NCBI RefSeq assembly: GCF_014636935.1
Contig: NZ_BMES01000001.1
Span: 2,208,381-2,272,380 of the forward strand
Length of the DNA stretch: 64,000 nt
Origin: Alsobacter metallidurans
Lineage (GTDB): Bacteria > Pseudomonadota > Alphaproteobacteria > Rhizobiales > Beijerinckiaceae
Direction: 5' to 3'
Positions 33,629 to 42,168 of the stretch are shown piece after piece (the stretch's first letter is position 1; the number at the start of each line of letters is the position of its first letter). The translations under genes and the position numbers were made by a program. The notes under the pieces are model-generated. The model ran no database searches. It was not told the DNA's origin and was given only the letters and a program-made list of their open reading frames with translations.

Positions 33629-34408
33629 TTATCTCCCCTTCCAGCGGGGCGACCGCTTTTCCAGAAACGAATCAATGCCTTCCCTGAAATCCTCGCTCGT
33701 GTAGCAAAGCACGACCAGATCGTCGCCTTGGACGTCGGCCGAACGCCGACGGATGCGGGCCAACGCTTCCTTTGTCGCTCGCAGCGTTAACGGAGCCTGA
33801 CCGGCGACGAGCCGCGCGAGGGCGTCGGCGCGGGCGGGCAGCGCGGCCACATCCTCGACCAACTCCGTGACAAGGCCGATCGCCTTCGCCTCGGCGGCGT
33901 CTACCAGCCGCGATGTGAAAATCAGGTCCTTGACCCGGGCGGGGCCGATCAGCGCCGCCAGCCGCGCATAGTTGCTGACCGAAAGGCAGTTGCCGAGCGT
34001 GCGCGCGATCGGAAATCCGAACCGGGCGTTCGAGGCCGCGATGCGCAGATCGCAACAGGCCGCGATGGCCGCCCCTCCGCCCGTGCACGCGCCCGCGAGG
34101 GCCGCGATGGTCGGAACCAGGCAATCCTCCAGTGCGGTCAGAACGCGCTCGATCTTGCTCTCATACGCAATTGCGTCCTCGGGCGTCGAGAAAGCCCTGA
34201 ATTGCGCGATGTCGGTGCCGGCCGCGAAGGCCTTGTCGCCGGCCCCGGTGATCACGAGCGCCCGCACGTCCGTCTGTCCGCTCAGCGAGGAGCAGATTTC
34301 GGCGAGCCGCTCATACATCTCGAAGGTGAGGGCGTTGCGGGACGCCGGACGATTGAGAACCAGACGCGCGACGCCGTCCTCGACCGAATAAAGAATTTCG
34401 TCCGACAT
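33629..34408 (-). CDS. Enoyl-CoA hydratase/isomerase (crotonase) family protein
   Basis: 259-aa crotonase-fold protein. The CoA/oxyanion segments are clear: 'RPASRNALTFEMYERL', 'AFAAGTDIAQF', and 'GACTGGGAAIAACCDLRIA' near residues 105-123. The canonical hydratase carries two catalytic Glu, one in a 'GxPE..LG' context; here that stretch reads FGFPIARTLGNCLS, with Ile in place of Glu. It may therefore be an isomerase, decarboxylase or other crotonase-family enzyme rather than a hydratase. It stands alone, with no other beta-oxidation gene nearby. Confidence 0.87.
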   Translation of the reverse strand: MSDEILYSVEDGVARLVLNRPASRNALTFEMYERLAEICSSLSGQTDVRALVITGAGDKAFAAGTDIAQFRAFSTPEDAIAYESKIERVLTALEDCLVPTIAALAGACTGGGAAIAACCDLRIAASNARFGFPIARTLGNCLSVSNYARLAALIGPARVKDLIFTSRLVDAAEAKAIGLVTELVEDVAALPARADALARLVAGQAPLTLRATKEALARIRRRSADVQGDDLVVLCYTSEDFREGIDSFLEKRSPRWKGR

Positions 34409-34481
34409 CCGTTTTCTCCAGCTCGTCTGAACGGCTGGTTAGCACGCCAAAAGGGCGGCGAGAAACGAAGCGAGAAAGTCG

Positions 34482-34530
34482 AGGCCAAAAAGAAGAAGCC
34501 CCCGCAAGCTTTGGAGCTTGCGAGGGCTTC
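34482..34530 (-). terminator. Minus-strand Rho-independent terminator
   Basis: Arms GAAGCCCCCGCAAGCT (34495-34510) and AGCTTGCGAGGGCTTC (34515-34530) pair over 16 positions with one mismatch and a 4-base loop. Read on the minus strand, the hairpin is followed by TTCTTTTT. It lies upstream of the crotonase gene, so it ends a transcript that comes from the right. Confidence 0.65.
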
Positions 34531-34640
34531 GTGCAATCTGGAGGGGGCATTCTCAGCTTGCGGACCGATAACGTCCCGCGCTGGCCACGGTTCCGGCGCG
34601 TGGTGAAAAAAGTTGATGGTCTCCGACGGATTGTCCTAGC
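34485..34640 (-). ncRNA. Candidate small RNA (minus strand)
   Basis: A strong intrinsic terminator faces the minus strand although no protein gene lies on that strand upstream; the next gene to the right (34685) is on the plus strand. This points to a short non-coding transcript of roughly 100-200 bases, or to a leader/attenuator of the crotonase gene. The 5' end is a guess. A C-rich stretch 'GCCCCCTCCAG' (minus strand) would be an unpaired candidate. No Rfam family was recognised. Confidence 0.35.
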
Positions 34641-34684
34641 GCGCGCATTTGGATAGGTCTGCGCCCACACGCAAGGAGTCCACC

Positions 34685-34966
34685 ATGGCCGACAGCCTCC
34701 CAGACCGCCTCTCGGTCGACCCGAAGAGCCCCTACTACAACGAAGCCGTGCTCGGTCGCGGCGTCGGCATCCGCTTCAAGGGCGTCGATAAGACCAACGT
34801 CGAGGAATACTGCGTCAGCGAAGGCTGGGTGCGCTTGAGCGTCGGGACCACCAAGGACCGTTTCGGCAACCCAATGACCATCAAGCTGAAGGGCCCGGTT
34901 GAGCCGTACTACAACGGCCCCGCCGTTGAAGACGCTTCCGCTCCGGCTGATGAAGGCCAGGGCTGA
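34685..34966 (+). CDS. DUF3297 family protein
   Basis: 93-aa conserved small protein. The ATG at 34685 follows AAGGAG; a longer frame from 34649 is unlikely. The characteristic block is LPDRLSVDPKSPYYNEAVL, followed by 'GVGIRFKGVDKTNVEEYCVSEGWVRL' (residues about 27-52), matching DUF3297. The function is unknown. The family is widespread in Proteobacteria. Confidence 0.88.
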   Translation: MADSLPDRLSVDPKSPYYNEAVLGRGVGIRFKGVDKTNVEEYCVSEGWVRLSVGTTKDRFGNPMTIKLKGPVEPYYNGPAVEDASAPADEGQG

Positions 34967-35012
34967 CGCTCGTTCAGCCGAGCGCGGTCCGGTCGATAGA
35001 ACGTCCGCGACC

Positions 35013-35642
35013 TCACCACAGCGTCTTGCGGGCGCGCTCGGGCCAATCGCGGTCGTAGGCCTCGCCCCCGACCGCGCCTTCCGTCATGTCGGCGAGAATC
35101 TGGCCGGGCGAAGGCAAGTCTTGCGGGTCGACGCGCTGCTCCGGGTTCCAGAGTTCTGACCGAACGATGGCGCGTGCGCACTGGAAATAGACTTCCTCCA
35201 CGCCGATCACGATCACGCTGCGCGGAGCCTTGCCGTCCTGCGCGAAGCTGTCGAGCAACCCCGGCTCCTTGCTGACGCGGGCGCGGCCGTTCACCCGCAG
35301 GGTATGGCCGAGACCCGGGATCAGGAAGAGCAGGCCCACGCGTGGGTCCCGCACGATATTGCGCAACGAATCGATCCGGTCGTTCCCGCGCCGGTCTGGC
35401 ATCAGCAGCGTGCGGTCATCATGGATCCGCACGAAGCCCGGGACGTCGCCCCGAGGTGAACAGTCGAGCCCTTCGGGCCCGCTTGTCGCCAGCGCACAGA
35501 ATGGGGAGCTTTCCAGCAGCGCCCGGTAGTGCCGCGTCATCCGGTCCGAGACCTTGACGGTGGAGGCCGCGACGGGCGTCCCGTAGAGCGCCTCCAGATC
35601 AGCGACGGTCTCGACGTAAAAGGCGGAATCGAGCGGCGGCAT
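35013..35642 (-). CDS. Pyridoxamine-phosphate-oxidase-like FMN-binding split-barrel protein
   Basis: 209 aa with AGGAG 7 bases before the ATG. The pyridoxamine 5'-phosphate oxidase-like split barrel is seen in 'MTRHYRALLESSPFCALATSGPEGLDCSPRGDVPGFVRI' (about 35-73) and 'RGNDRIDSLRNIVRDPRVGLLFLIPGLGHTLRVNGRARV'. It resembles the MSMEG_1061 subfamily of FMN- or F420-type proteins. It is the last gene, 66 bases after the racemase-fold gene, of the second peptide-type ABC operon. It may reduce or oxidise a product of the imported compound. Confidence 0.82.
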   Translation of the reverse strand: MPPLDSAFYVETVADLEALYGTPVAASTVKVSDRMTRHYRALLESSPFCALATSGPEGLDCSPRGDVPGFVRIHDDRTLLMPDRRGNDRIDSLRNIVRDPRVGLLFLIPGLGHTLRVNGRARVSKEPGLLDSFAQDGKAPRSVIVIGVEEVYFQCARAIVRSELWNPEQRVDPQDLPSPGQILADMTEGAVGGEAYDRDWPERARKTLW

Positions 35643-35708
35643 GGGCTGTCTCCTGGGACTCCACCGTTGAACCCGACAACGTCGTCGCCCGCAAGAGCCG
35701 GCCCTTGA

Positions 35709-36350
35709 TCATGATGCGCTAACGGAGATCGCCAGCCGAACAGCTTCCGGGATGGGCTCCACGAGCCGCGCCGGAATGACGTTGCGAAGACTCCGGGCCG
35801 CCGACGCGAGCGGACCGCCGCCAATGATGATCGCGCGTGCGCCCGCCTGAACAGCGTCGCAGCACGCGCCGTGAAGCGCATCCCGCAACGCGGACGCATC
35901 CGCCATCAGGGTCACGGGATCACCCGGGGGCAGGAACACGCCGAGAAACGAGTCGCCTCGATAGGTGCGGCCCATGGCGCTGATAGAAGTGACGAGATCG
36001 GGCGTGGTCGTCACCACCGCGACCGGATACCCCGCCGGTGCGGCCCGAAACGCCGCCTCGCCGATACCAACCACCGGCATGGAAAGAGCCCTCCGGAGCC
36101 CCGCCAATCCGGGGTCGCCGAACGCCGATACGATTACAGCGTCGGGCGCTAGGGCCGCAATCTCGTCGGCCATCCCGGCGACCGTCAGCGCGGCCGCCGC
36201 AAGCGCGTCCTCTTGGGTGATCAGCGGCGGCCCGCTCGGGGCCGTGATGCCGGTAACGGTCGCGCGACCGCCGGCCGCTTCCCCGGCGATCGCCACCATG
36301 GCGGCGGTGGTGGCCGCGTTGGTGTTCGGATTCACGAGAAGGATGCGCAT
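35709..36350 (-). CDS. Asp/Glu/hydantoin racemase-fold protein
   Basis: 213 aa. The N-terminus MRILLVNPNTNAATT is typical of the aspartate/glutamate/hydantoin racemase superfamily. Classical members use two Cys, one near 'CFxDPGL' and one near 'LGCxxM'. Here the corresponding stretches read VSAFGDPGLAG and IIIGGGPLA, so neither Cys is in place. It may be a subfamily with different chemistry. The gene starts 9 bases after the OppD-type ATPase stop, linking it to uptake of an amino-acid- or hydantoin-like compound, which is inference. Confidence 0.82.
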   Translation of the reverse strand: MRILLVNPNTNAATTAAMVAIAGEAAGGRATVTGITAPSGPPLITQEDALAAAALTVAGMADEIAALAPDAVIVSAFGDPGLAGLRRALSMPVVGIGEAAFRAAPAGYPVAVVTTTPDLVTSISAMGRTYRGDSFLGVFLPPGDPVTLMADASALRDALHGACCDAVQAGARAIIIGGGPLASAARSLRNVIPARLVEPIPEAVRLAISVSAS

Positions 36351-36359
36351 CGAAGAACG

Positions 36360-37331
36360 CTACACTGTTTCGGCCACCCGGATGCACGCCGCCGTATGCG
36401 CCGGGCCGACCTCGGCGAGCGGCGGGACGATCTCGCGGCATTGGGGCGCGGCAAGCGAGCAGCGCGGCGCGAACGCGCAGCCGGGCGGCAAGGCCGTGAG
36501 ATCCGGCGGAGAACCCGGGATGGTTTCCAGCCGGTCGCCCTTCTGGGCGCGCTCCACCCGCGAGGCGAGGAGGCCGCGCGTATAGGGGTGCCGGGGCCCC
36601 CGGATGACGTCGCGCACCGAGCCGCTTTCCACCACGCGGCCCGCATACATCACGGCGATTCGGTCGGCGATCTCCACCGCGACGCCGATGTCGTGCGTGA
36701 CGAAGATGATCGATAGTCCGAGTTCACGCTGCAACTCCCGCAGCAGAAGCAGGATCTGGATCTGCACGGTCGCGTCGAGCGCCGTGGTGGGTTCGTCCGC
36801 CAGCAGCACGCTGGGCCGGCACGCCAGCGCCAGCGCGATCATTGCGCGCTGGCGCATGCCGCCGGACATCTCGTGCGGGTAGGCGTCAAGCCGTCGATCG
36901 GGGGAGGGGATGCGCACCCGCTCGAACAGCGCCAGGGCGCGCTTGCGAGCGTCCGCAGCGGAGATTTTTTCGTGCCGACGGATAGCCTCGGTGATCTGCG
37001 CGCCCACGGTGTAGACCGGGTCCAGCGCCAGCATGGGCTCCTGGAAGATCATCGAGACAACGCCGCCCCGAAAATCGGCGAGTTCGCCAGGCGACAGTTC
37101 CAGCACGTCGCGGCCGGCGACCCGGATCGAGCCGGTCATGCGCGAGCGCTTGGGCGGATGCAGGCGCAGCAGCGAGCGCAGGGTGACGCTCTTGCCCGAG
37201 CCGGATTCGCCGAGCAGCGCCAGCACCTCGCCCTGGCCCAGCGACAGCGACACGCCATCCACCGCGCGCACCGGCTTGGACCCGCCCGTGAACGTGACGC
37301 TGAGGTTCTCGATCGCGACGGCCTCGGTCAT
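36360..37331 (-). CDS. ABC transporter ATP-binding protein (DppD/OppD type)
   Basis: 323-aa ATPase. Walker A is GESGSGKS (residues 41-48), the signature is MSGGMRQRAMIALAL, and Walker B is VLLADEPTTALD. The C-terminal oligopeptide domain has 'CAFAPRCSLAAPQC'. Its ATG overlaps the stop of the OppF-type gene by 4 bases, so the two ATPases are translationally coupled. Confidence 0.92.
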   Translation of the reverse strand: MTEAVAIENLSVTFTGGSKPVRAVDGVSLSLGQGEVLALLGESGSGKSVTLRSLLRLHPPKRSRMTGSIRVAGRDVLELSPGELADFRGGVVSMIFQEPMLALDPVYTVGAQITEAIRRHEKISAADARKRALALFERVRIPSPDRRLDAYPHEMSGGMRQRAMIALALACRPSVLLADEPTTALDATVQIQILLLLRELQRELGLSIIFVTHDIGVAVEIADRIAVMYAGRVVESGSVRDVIRGPRHPYTRGLLASRVERAQKGDRLETIPGSPPDLTALPPGCAFAPRCSLAAPQCREIVPPLAEVGPAHTAACIRVAETV

Positions 37332-38389
37332 GCGGCGGCCTCTACGGGAGCGGGCGCGCGGCTATGGCCGGAGCCCGGCAGCGCCATCAGGCAGGCGGCC
37401 TCCTGCAGGCCTTCCATCGCGGCCAGAGGCGGCTCCTGGACCGAGCAGACAGGTTCCGCAAGGGCGCAGCGCGTGTGGAATCGGCAGCCGCTCGGCGGAT
37501 TGATGGGGTTGGGCGGATCGCCCGTGAGCGGCGCTTCGGCGCTGCGCGCGTCCGGATCCATCTTGGGCATCGAGGCCAGCAGCGCGGCCGTGTAGGGATG
37601 GCGCGGGGCGCCGAACACGGCAGGACCTTCGCCGATCTCCGCCACCTTGCCGAGATACATCACCATCACGCGGTCGACGATGAATTTCACGACGTTGAGG
37701 TCGTGCGAGATGAACACGTAAGTGAGCCCGAACTCGTCCTTGAGGTCCTGCAGGAGGTTCAGCACCTGCGCCTCCACGGATTTGTCCAGCGCCGACACGG
37801 CCTCGTCGAGGATTACGAGGCGCGGCTCGAGCGCGAGCGCGCGCGCGATGTTGATGCGCTGGCGCTGCCCGCCCGAGAGCTCATGCGGGTAACGGCCCGC
37901 GAATCGCCCGGGCTCCAGCCCGACGCGCGCCAGCAGGTCATGCGCCTTGGCGCGCGCCTTCGCGGCCGAAACGCCATGAACTTGCGGCCCATAGGCGATC
38001 GATTCCTCGATGGTGAGGCGCGGGTTCAGGGACGCGTAGCTGTCCTGGAACACCATTTGAACCTGACGGCGATAGGCGGTGAGGTCGAGGTCCGCGCCCA
38101 CTTTCTCGCCGTCGAACACCATCTCGCCGGAGTCGGCCTTGATCAGGTGCATCAGGAGCCGCGCCGTGGTGGACTTGCCGCAGCCGCTCTCGCCGACGAC
38201 GCCCAGCGTCTCGCCCTTGCGGATGTCGAACGACACGCCATCCACGGCGCGCACCACCGCGCCCTTGCCGAACAGGCCTTTTCCTTTCACCGGGAAATGC
38301 TTCACGAGATCGCGGACGCTGAGCAGCGGCTGCGCCGGGCCGCCACGGTCGGGGCCGTCCGGCAGGTGAGCGGGTTCGCCGATGATCAT
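37328..38389 (-). CDS. ABC transporter ATP-binding protein (DppF/OppF type)
   Basis: 353 aa from the ATG at 38389, which overlaps the permease stop (ATGA); the 660-codon open frame is an extension through the permease. Walker A is GESGCGKS (residues 66-73), the signature is LSGGQRQRINIARAL, and Walker B is LVILDEAVSALD with Ala in place of the common Pro. The C-terminal tail ends with CRFHTRCALAEPVC. It pairs with the OppD-type ATPase of the same operon. Confidence 0.92.
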   Translation of the reverse strand: MIIGEPAHLPDGPDRGGPAQPLLSVRDLVKHFPVKGKGLFGKGAVVRAVDGVSFDIRKGETLGVVGESGCGKSTTARLLMHLIKADSGEMVFDGEKVGADLDLTAYRRQVQMVFQDSYASLNPRLTIEESIAYGPQVHGVSAAKARAKAHDLLARVGLEPGRFAGRYPHELSGGQRQRINIARALALEPRLVILDEAVSALDKSVEAQVLNLLQDLKDEFGLTYVFISHDLNVVKFIVDRVMVMYLGKVAEIGEGPAVFGAPRHPYTAALLASMPKMDPDARSAEAPLTGDPPNPINPPSGCRFHTRCALAEPVCSVQEPPLAAMEGLQEAACLMALPGSGHSRAPAPVEAAA

Positions 38390-39294
38390 GACTTCACGTC
38401 CATGGCGCTGCGCAGCCCGTCCGAGACCATGTTGAAAGCGATCGACGTGATGAAGATCATCACGCCCGGCAGCGCCGCCACCATCGGCTGCGTATAGATC
38501 GCGGTGCGCAGCGTGTTCAGCATCAGGCCCCACTCGGGCTCCGGCGGCCGAACGCCGAGGCCGAGAAACGACAGGCCGGACGCCAGGATCATCGACACCG
38601 ACACGAGGCTGGTGGCGTAGACGAAGATCGGCCCGAGCACGTTGCCGAGCACATGCACGCGGATGATGGACCCCGCCTTGGCCCCGGAGGCGCGCGCGGC
38701 GTCGATGTAGTCCAGCCCGCGCACCTGCGTGGTGACGCTTTCGGCTACGCGCGCGATCGGCGGCACGAAGACGAGCGTCAGCGACACCAGCGCGTTGGTC
38801 AGCCCGGCTCCTAGCGCGCCGGAGAGCGCCACCGCGAGCAGCACCGATGGGAAAGCGTAGAACACGTCCACGGTGCGCATGATCAACGTGTTGGTGAGCC
38901 CGCCCACATAGCCGGCCGTGATGCCCAGTAGCGAGCCGATCACGAACGCGATCGGCACCGGGGTCACGCCCATCAGCAGCGAAAGCCGTCCGCCGTGGAT
39001 GAGCCGCGAAAGCATGTCGCGTCCGAGCTCGTCCGCGCCGAGCGGATAGCCCGGGAAGCCGATCGGTTTCAAGCGCCGCAGCATCGACCCCTTGGATGGG
39101 TCGGCCGGCGCGATATAGGGGGCGAAGATCGCCATCAGCAGCAGCAGGACGATCACGACCAGGGCCGTCATCGCAACGGGATCGCGCGACAGCCGGCGCA
39201 GCACGCCTGTCCAGTAGCCTGGCGAGCGGACCACGGCGGCGTCCACGACGGGAGAGGGGCTCGGGGTCTGCCCGATGGCGGCGCTGAGGCTCAT
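38386..39294 (-). CDS. ABC transporter permease (DppC/OppC type)
   Basis: 302-aa permease with a long N-terminal cytoplasmic part, TM1 near residues 45-65, and the DppC hallmark 'YPLGADELGRDMLSRLIHGG'. The EAA-like loop 'AARASGAKAGSIIRVHVLGN' is about residues 200-219. Its start overlaps the DppB-type stop by 4 bases and its own stop overlaps the ATPase start. Confidence 0.92.
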   Translation of the reverse strand: MSLSAAIGQTPSPSPVVDAAVVRSPGYWTGVLRRLSRDPVAMTALVVIVLLLLMAIFAPYIAPADPSKGSMLRRLKPIGFPGYPLGADELGRDMLSRLIHGGRLSLLMGVTPVPIAFVIGSLLGITAGYVGGLTNTLIMRTVDVFYAFPSVLLAVALSGALGAGLTNALVSLTLVFVPPIARVAESVTTQVRGLDYIDAARASGAKAGSIIRVHVLGNVLGPIFVYATSLVSVSMILASGLSFLGLGVRPPEPEWGLMLNTLRTAIYTQPMVAALPGVMIFITSIAFNMVSDGLRSAMDVKS

Positions 39295-40244
39295 GCGCGT
39301 TGCACCCGCGGATCAATGGCGGCCTGGAGAATGTCGACCGTCAGGTTCAAGAACACGAAGAACAGCGCCAGCACGAGAATCGAGCCCTGCAGAAGCGGCA
39401 GGTCGCGCTGAAAGATCGCGGCGTTCAGCAGGAAGCCGGTGCCCGGCCACGAGAACACCGTCTCGATCAGGATGGAGCCGCCCAGCAGGTAGCCGAGCTG
39501 CAGCCCCATCACGGCGAAAGCCGTGGGCGCCGCGTTCTTGATGACGTGGCGAAACACGCCGCGCTCGGTGAGACCCTTGGCGGCGAGCGCATGGACAAAT
39601 TCCTGGTTCAGGATCTCGCCCACCAGCGCCTTTACGGTGCGGGCGATGATGCCCATCGGGATCACCGACATGGTGACGGCCGGCAGCACCAGGAAGCGCA
39701 GGTAGTCCCAGTCCCAGGAACGGCTGGCGGAGCCCTGCGGCCCGCCGCCGGTGGCGGGCAGCCAGCCGAGCTGCACCGAGAAGATGATCACAAGCACCAT
39801 GCCGAGCCAGTAGTGCGGGACGCTGACGCCGAGCACCGACACGAAGGAGGCGATGCGGTCCACCCAGCCGCCGCGGAAATAGCCGGCCAGGATGCCGAGC
39901 CCCGCGCCGGCCACGAAGCCGATCAGCGTGGCGGCGGCCGCGAGCGCGAGCGAGTTCTTCACCGCGTTGAACACTTCGGACGTCACCGGTCGGCCCGTCG
40001 CGATGGAGGCGCCGAGATCGCCCTGCACGACGCGCCAGATCCAGAGGCCGTACTGCACCGGCAGCGGCTTGTCGAAGCCGTAGAGCGCCCGCATCTGCTG
40101 CTGGAGCTCAAGCGTTGCGTCCACCGGCAGCACGGCCGTCAGAGGGTCGCCGGGCGTGATGTGGACCAGCAGGAAGCAGACGATGCTGACGCCGATCGCG
40201 ACCGGCAGCACGTAGAGAATGCGCTTCAGGATGTAGAGCAGCAT
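39291..40244 (-). CDS. ABC transporter permease (DppB/OppB type)
   Basis: 317-aa permease, first membrane gene after the binding protein. The N-terminus 'LYILKRILYVLPVAIGVSI' and 'LVHITPGDPLTAVL' are typical. The EAA-type loop appears as ALAAKGLTERGVFRHVIKN. A 67-base gap with a strong GC hairpin separates it from the binding-protein gene. The stop overlaps the next permease's ATG. Confidence 0.92.
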   Translation of the reverse strand: MLLYILKRILYVLPVAIGVSIVCFLLVHITPGDPLTAVLPVDATLELQQQMRALYGFDKPLPVQYGLWIWRVVQGDLGASIATGRPVTSEVFNAVKNSLALAAAATLIGFVAGAGLGILAGYFRGGWVDRIASFVSVLGVSVPHYWLGMVLVIIFSVQLGWLPATGGGPQGSASRSWDWDYLRFLVLPAVTMSVIPMGIIARTVKALVGEILNQEFVHALAAKGLTERGVFRHVIKNAAPTAFAVMGLQLGYLLGGSILIETVFSWPGTGFLLNAAIFQRDLPLLQGSILVLALFFVFLNLTVDILQAAIDPRVQRA

Positions 40245-40268
40245 GGGGGCGTCCGGCCTTCACGGGGG

Positions 40269-40295
40269 CGTCCCGCGCCGGCGCGGCGCGGGACG
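40269..40295 (-). other. Intercistronic GC hairpin after binding-protein gene
   Basis: CGTCCCGCGCC and GGCGCGGGACG form a perfect 11-bp stem with a 5-base loop, placed between the binding-protein stop (40312) and the first permease start (40244). No T-run follows, so partial termination or protection of the upstream mRNA is more likely than full termination. Confidence 0.6.
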
Positions 40296-40311
40296 GGGGC
40301 GGCGGTGCGCC

Positions 40312-41916
40312 TTACTTCGTCATCGTGATGGGCGAGAAGTCCTGGAACCAGTTTTGCGCCTGCACAAAGCCCTTCACCTTGGTCGACATGGCGCGCGGGT
40401 TTACGTCATGCGTGACCATCAGGAACAGCGCGTCATCCACGTACTTCTCGTGGATCTTTTGCAGAATGGCGGTCTGCTCCTTCGGCTCGAAGGTGTTGCG
40501 CACCTGATCGAACAGCTTGTCCATCTCGGGATCGCAATAGGAGCCCCAGTTGGTGCCGGCCGGCGGGGCAAGGTTGCACTGGAGATGGCGCACGAAACCC
40601 GTGAACGGGTCCTGGATGAAGTAGGTGTAGTTCATGCCCGTTGCGCCGCGCGAGCTCTCATGCTTGGCGCCGGCGCGCCAGATGTTGATCAGCGTGTTCC
40701 ATTCCACGACCTCGAAGTCGATCTGGATGCCGACCTCGGCGAGGTTCTGCTGTACGAACTCGTTCATGGGCAGCGGCTGCATCTGGCCGGAGCCTGAGGC
40801 CGAGATCAGGATCTTGGTCTTCAGCGGCTTGCCGGGCCCGTAGCCGGCCTCGGCCATCAGTTTCTTGGCCTCGGCCACGTCGTGCTTGAGCTTGAACTTG
40901 GGCGAGCCGAACCACTGGTGACCCGGCGGGAAGAAGCCCTCGGCCGGGATCATCATACCGCTGAGCAACTCCTTGAGCCCCTCGCGATCCACCGCCAGGT
41001 TGGCGGCCTTGCGGACCTTGATGTCATTCCACGGCGATCCCTCGACCCGCGACAGGTGCCAGGTCCAGTTATGCGGATAGGCGTTGGTGACGATACTGAA
41101 CCCGGCCTGCTTCAGCGACGCGACGGCGTCGGGCGCCGGCGCCTCGATCCAGTCGACCTGGCCGGAACGCAACGCCGCCACGCGGGCGTTGGCCTCGGGC
41201 AGCGGGATCAGCACCATCTTGTCGAGCTTGGGAACGCGCGGCTTGTCCCAGTAGTCGGGATTGGGGACGAGTTCGACCCGCTCCCGCGGCACGAAATTCA
41301 CGATCTTCCACGGCCCGGTGCCGGACGGCGCCTTGGCGACCGCATCCCAGCTCTTGCCCTGCTTCTCCCAATTCGCGGGCGAGGACATCATGATCCAGGC
41401 GAGCTGGTAGGGCAGGGTGGCGTCGGGCGTCTTGGTGACGATCTCGAGCGTCAGCGGATCGATCGCCTTGTAGCTGGCCACGGCCGGAATGCGCGAGCGT
41501 CCCTGCGCGGACTGGCGCGGGTCGAATTGCGGGCTCTCCTTCACGAGCAGCTTGTCGAGGTTCCAGACCACGGCGTCGGCCGTGAAGGCGCTGCCGTCGT
41601 GGAATTTCACGCCGTCGCGCAGCTTGAACGTCCATTTGGTCTTGTCGGTCGCGTCAACCGCCCACGAGGCCGCCAGGCCGGGAACGAGGTCCGACGGCTT
41701 GGTGGCGCTGCTCATGTCCCAGTTCACCAGGGCGTCATAGGCCGTGTAGCCCAGGAAGCGCTGTCCTTCACCGCCATTGTCGGTCTGGCCGGTGGTGAGC
41801 GGAATGTCGGAAGCCGTCATGCCGATGCGCAGCGTGCCTTGCGCGAGCGCCGAGCCCGTCATCGTCAGGCTGAGCGTCAGGGCCGCGGCGTAGCCGGCCA
41901 AATTCATGGTCTTCAT
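40312..41916 (-). CDS. ABC transporter substrate-binding protein, family 5 (Dpp/Opp type)
   Basis: 534 aa from the ATG at 41916; GGAG is 11 bases upstream, and the longer open frame has no signal peptide at its start. A Sec signal peptide (MKTMNLAGYAAALTLSLTMT) is cleaved near ALA, residue 25. Family features are 'DLVPGLAASWAVDATDKTKWTFKLRDGVKFHDGSAFTADAVVWNL' and 'IRKAANLAVDREGL'-like 'VRKAANLAVDREGLKEL'. It is the first gene of the operon that ends with the racemase-fold and FMN-barrel genes. The ligand is unknown; an amino-acid derivative or short peptide is reasonable. Confidence 0.93.
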   Translation of the reverse strand: MKTMNLAGYAAALTLSLTMTGSALAQGTLRIGMTASDIPLTTGQTDNGGEGQRFLGYTAYDALVNWDMSSATKPSDLVPGLAASWAVDATDKTKWTFKLRDGVKFHDGSAFTADAVVWNLDKLLVKESPQFDPRQSAQGRSRIPAVASYKAIDPLTLEIVTKTPDATLPYQLAWIMMSSPANWEKQGKSWDAVAKAPSGTGPWKIVNFVPRERVELVPNPDYWDKPRVPKLDKMVLIPLPEANARVAALRSGQVDWIEAPAPDAVASLKQAGFSIVTNAYPHNWTWHLSRVEGSPWNDIKVRKAANLAVDREGLKELLSGMMIPAEGFFPPGHQWFGSPKFKLKHDVAEAKKLMAEAGYGPGKPLKTKILISASGSGQMQPLPMNEFVQQNLAEVGIQIDFEVVEWNTLINIWRAGAKHESSRGATGMNYTYFIQDPFTGFVRHLQCNLAPPAGTNWGSYCDPEMDKLFDQVRNTFEPKEQTAILQKIHEKYVDDALFLMVTHDVNPRAMSTKVKGFVQAQNWFQDFSPITMTK

Positions 41917-42168
41917 GGGTCGCACGTCTCCAGCGATTGCGGAAAGGCAATCAGCAAGGAGCGGGCCAGATCGTCCGACGCCTTCGCGGGGTCCACAGAC
42001 GCACGGAGGCAGAATAGCTGCCTTGTTTATAGGCAGCATGCGTCTTGCCGCCGATCAAAATCGAGGCGCAACGGACCCAGCCATGCGTGATCATCTCTTG
42101 TGCAGCATCACGCCAGGTGTTCACCTGCCGCCCATTCCCGCGAGTCCCGCGGGATCTGGAACCTGCCG

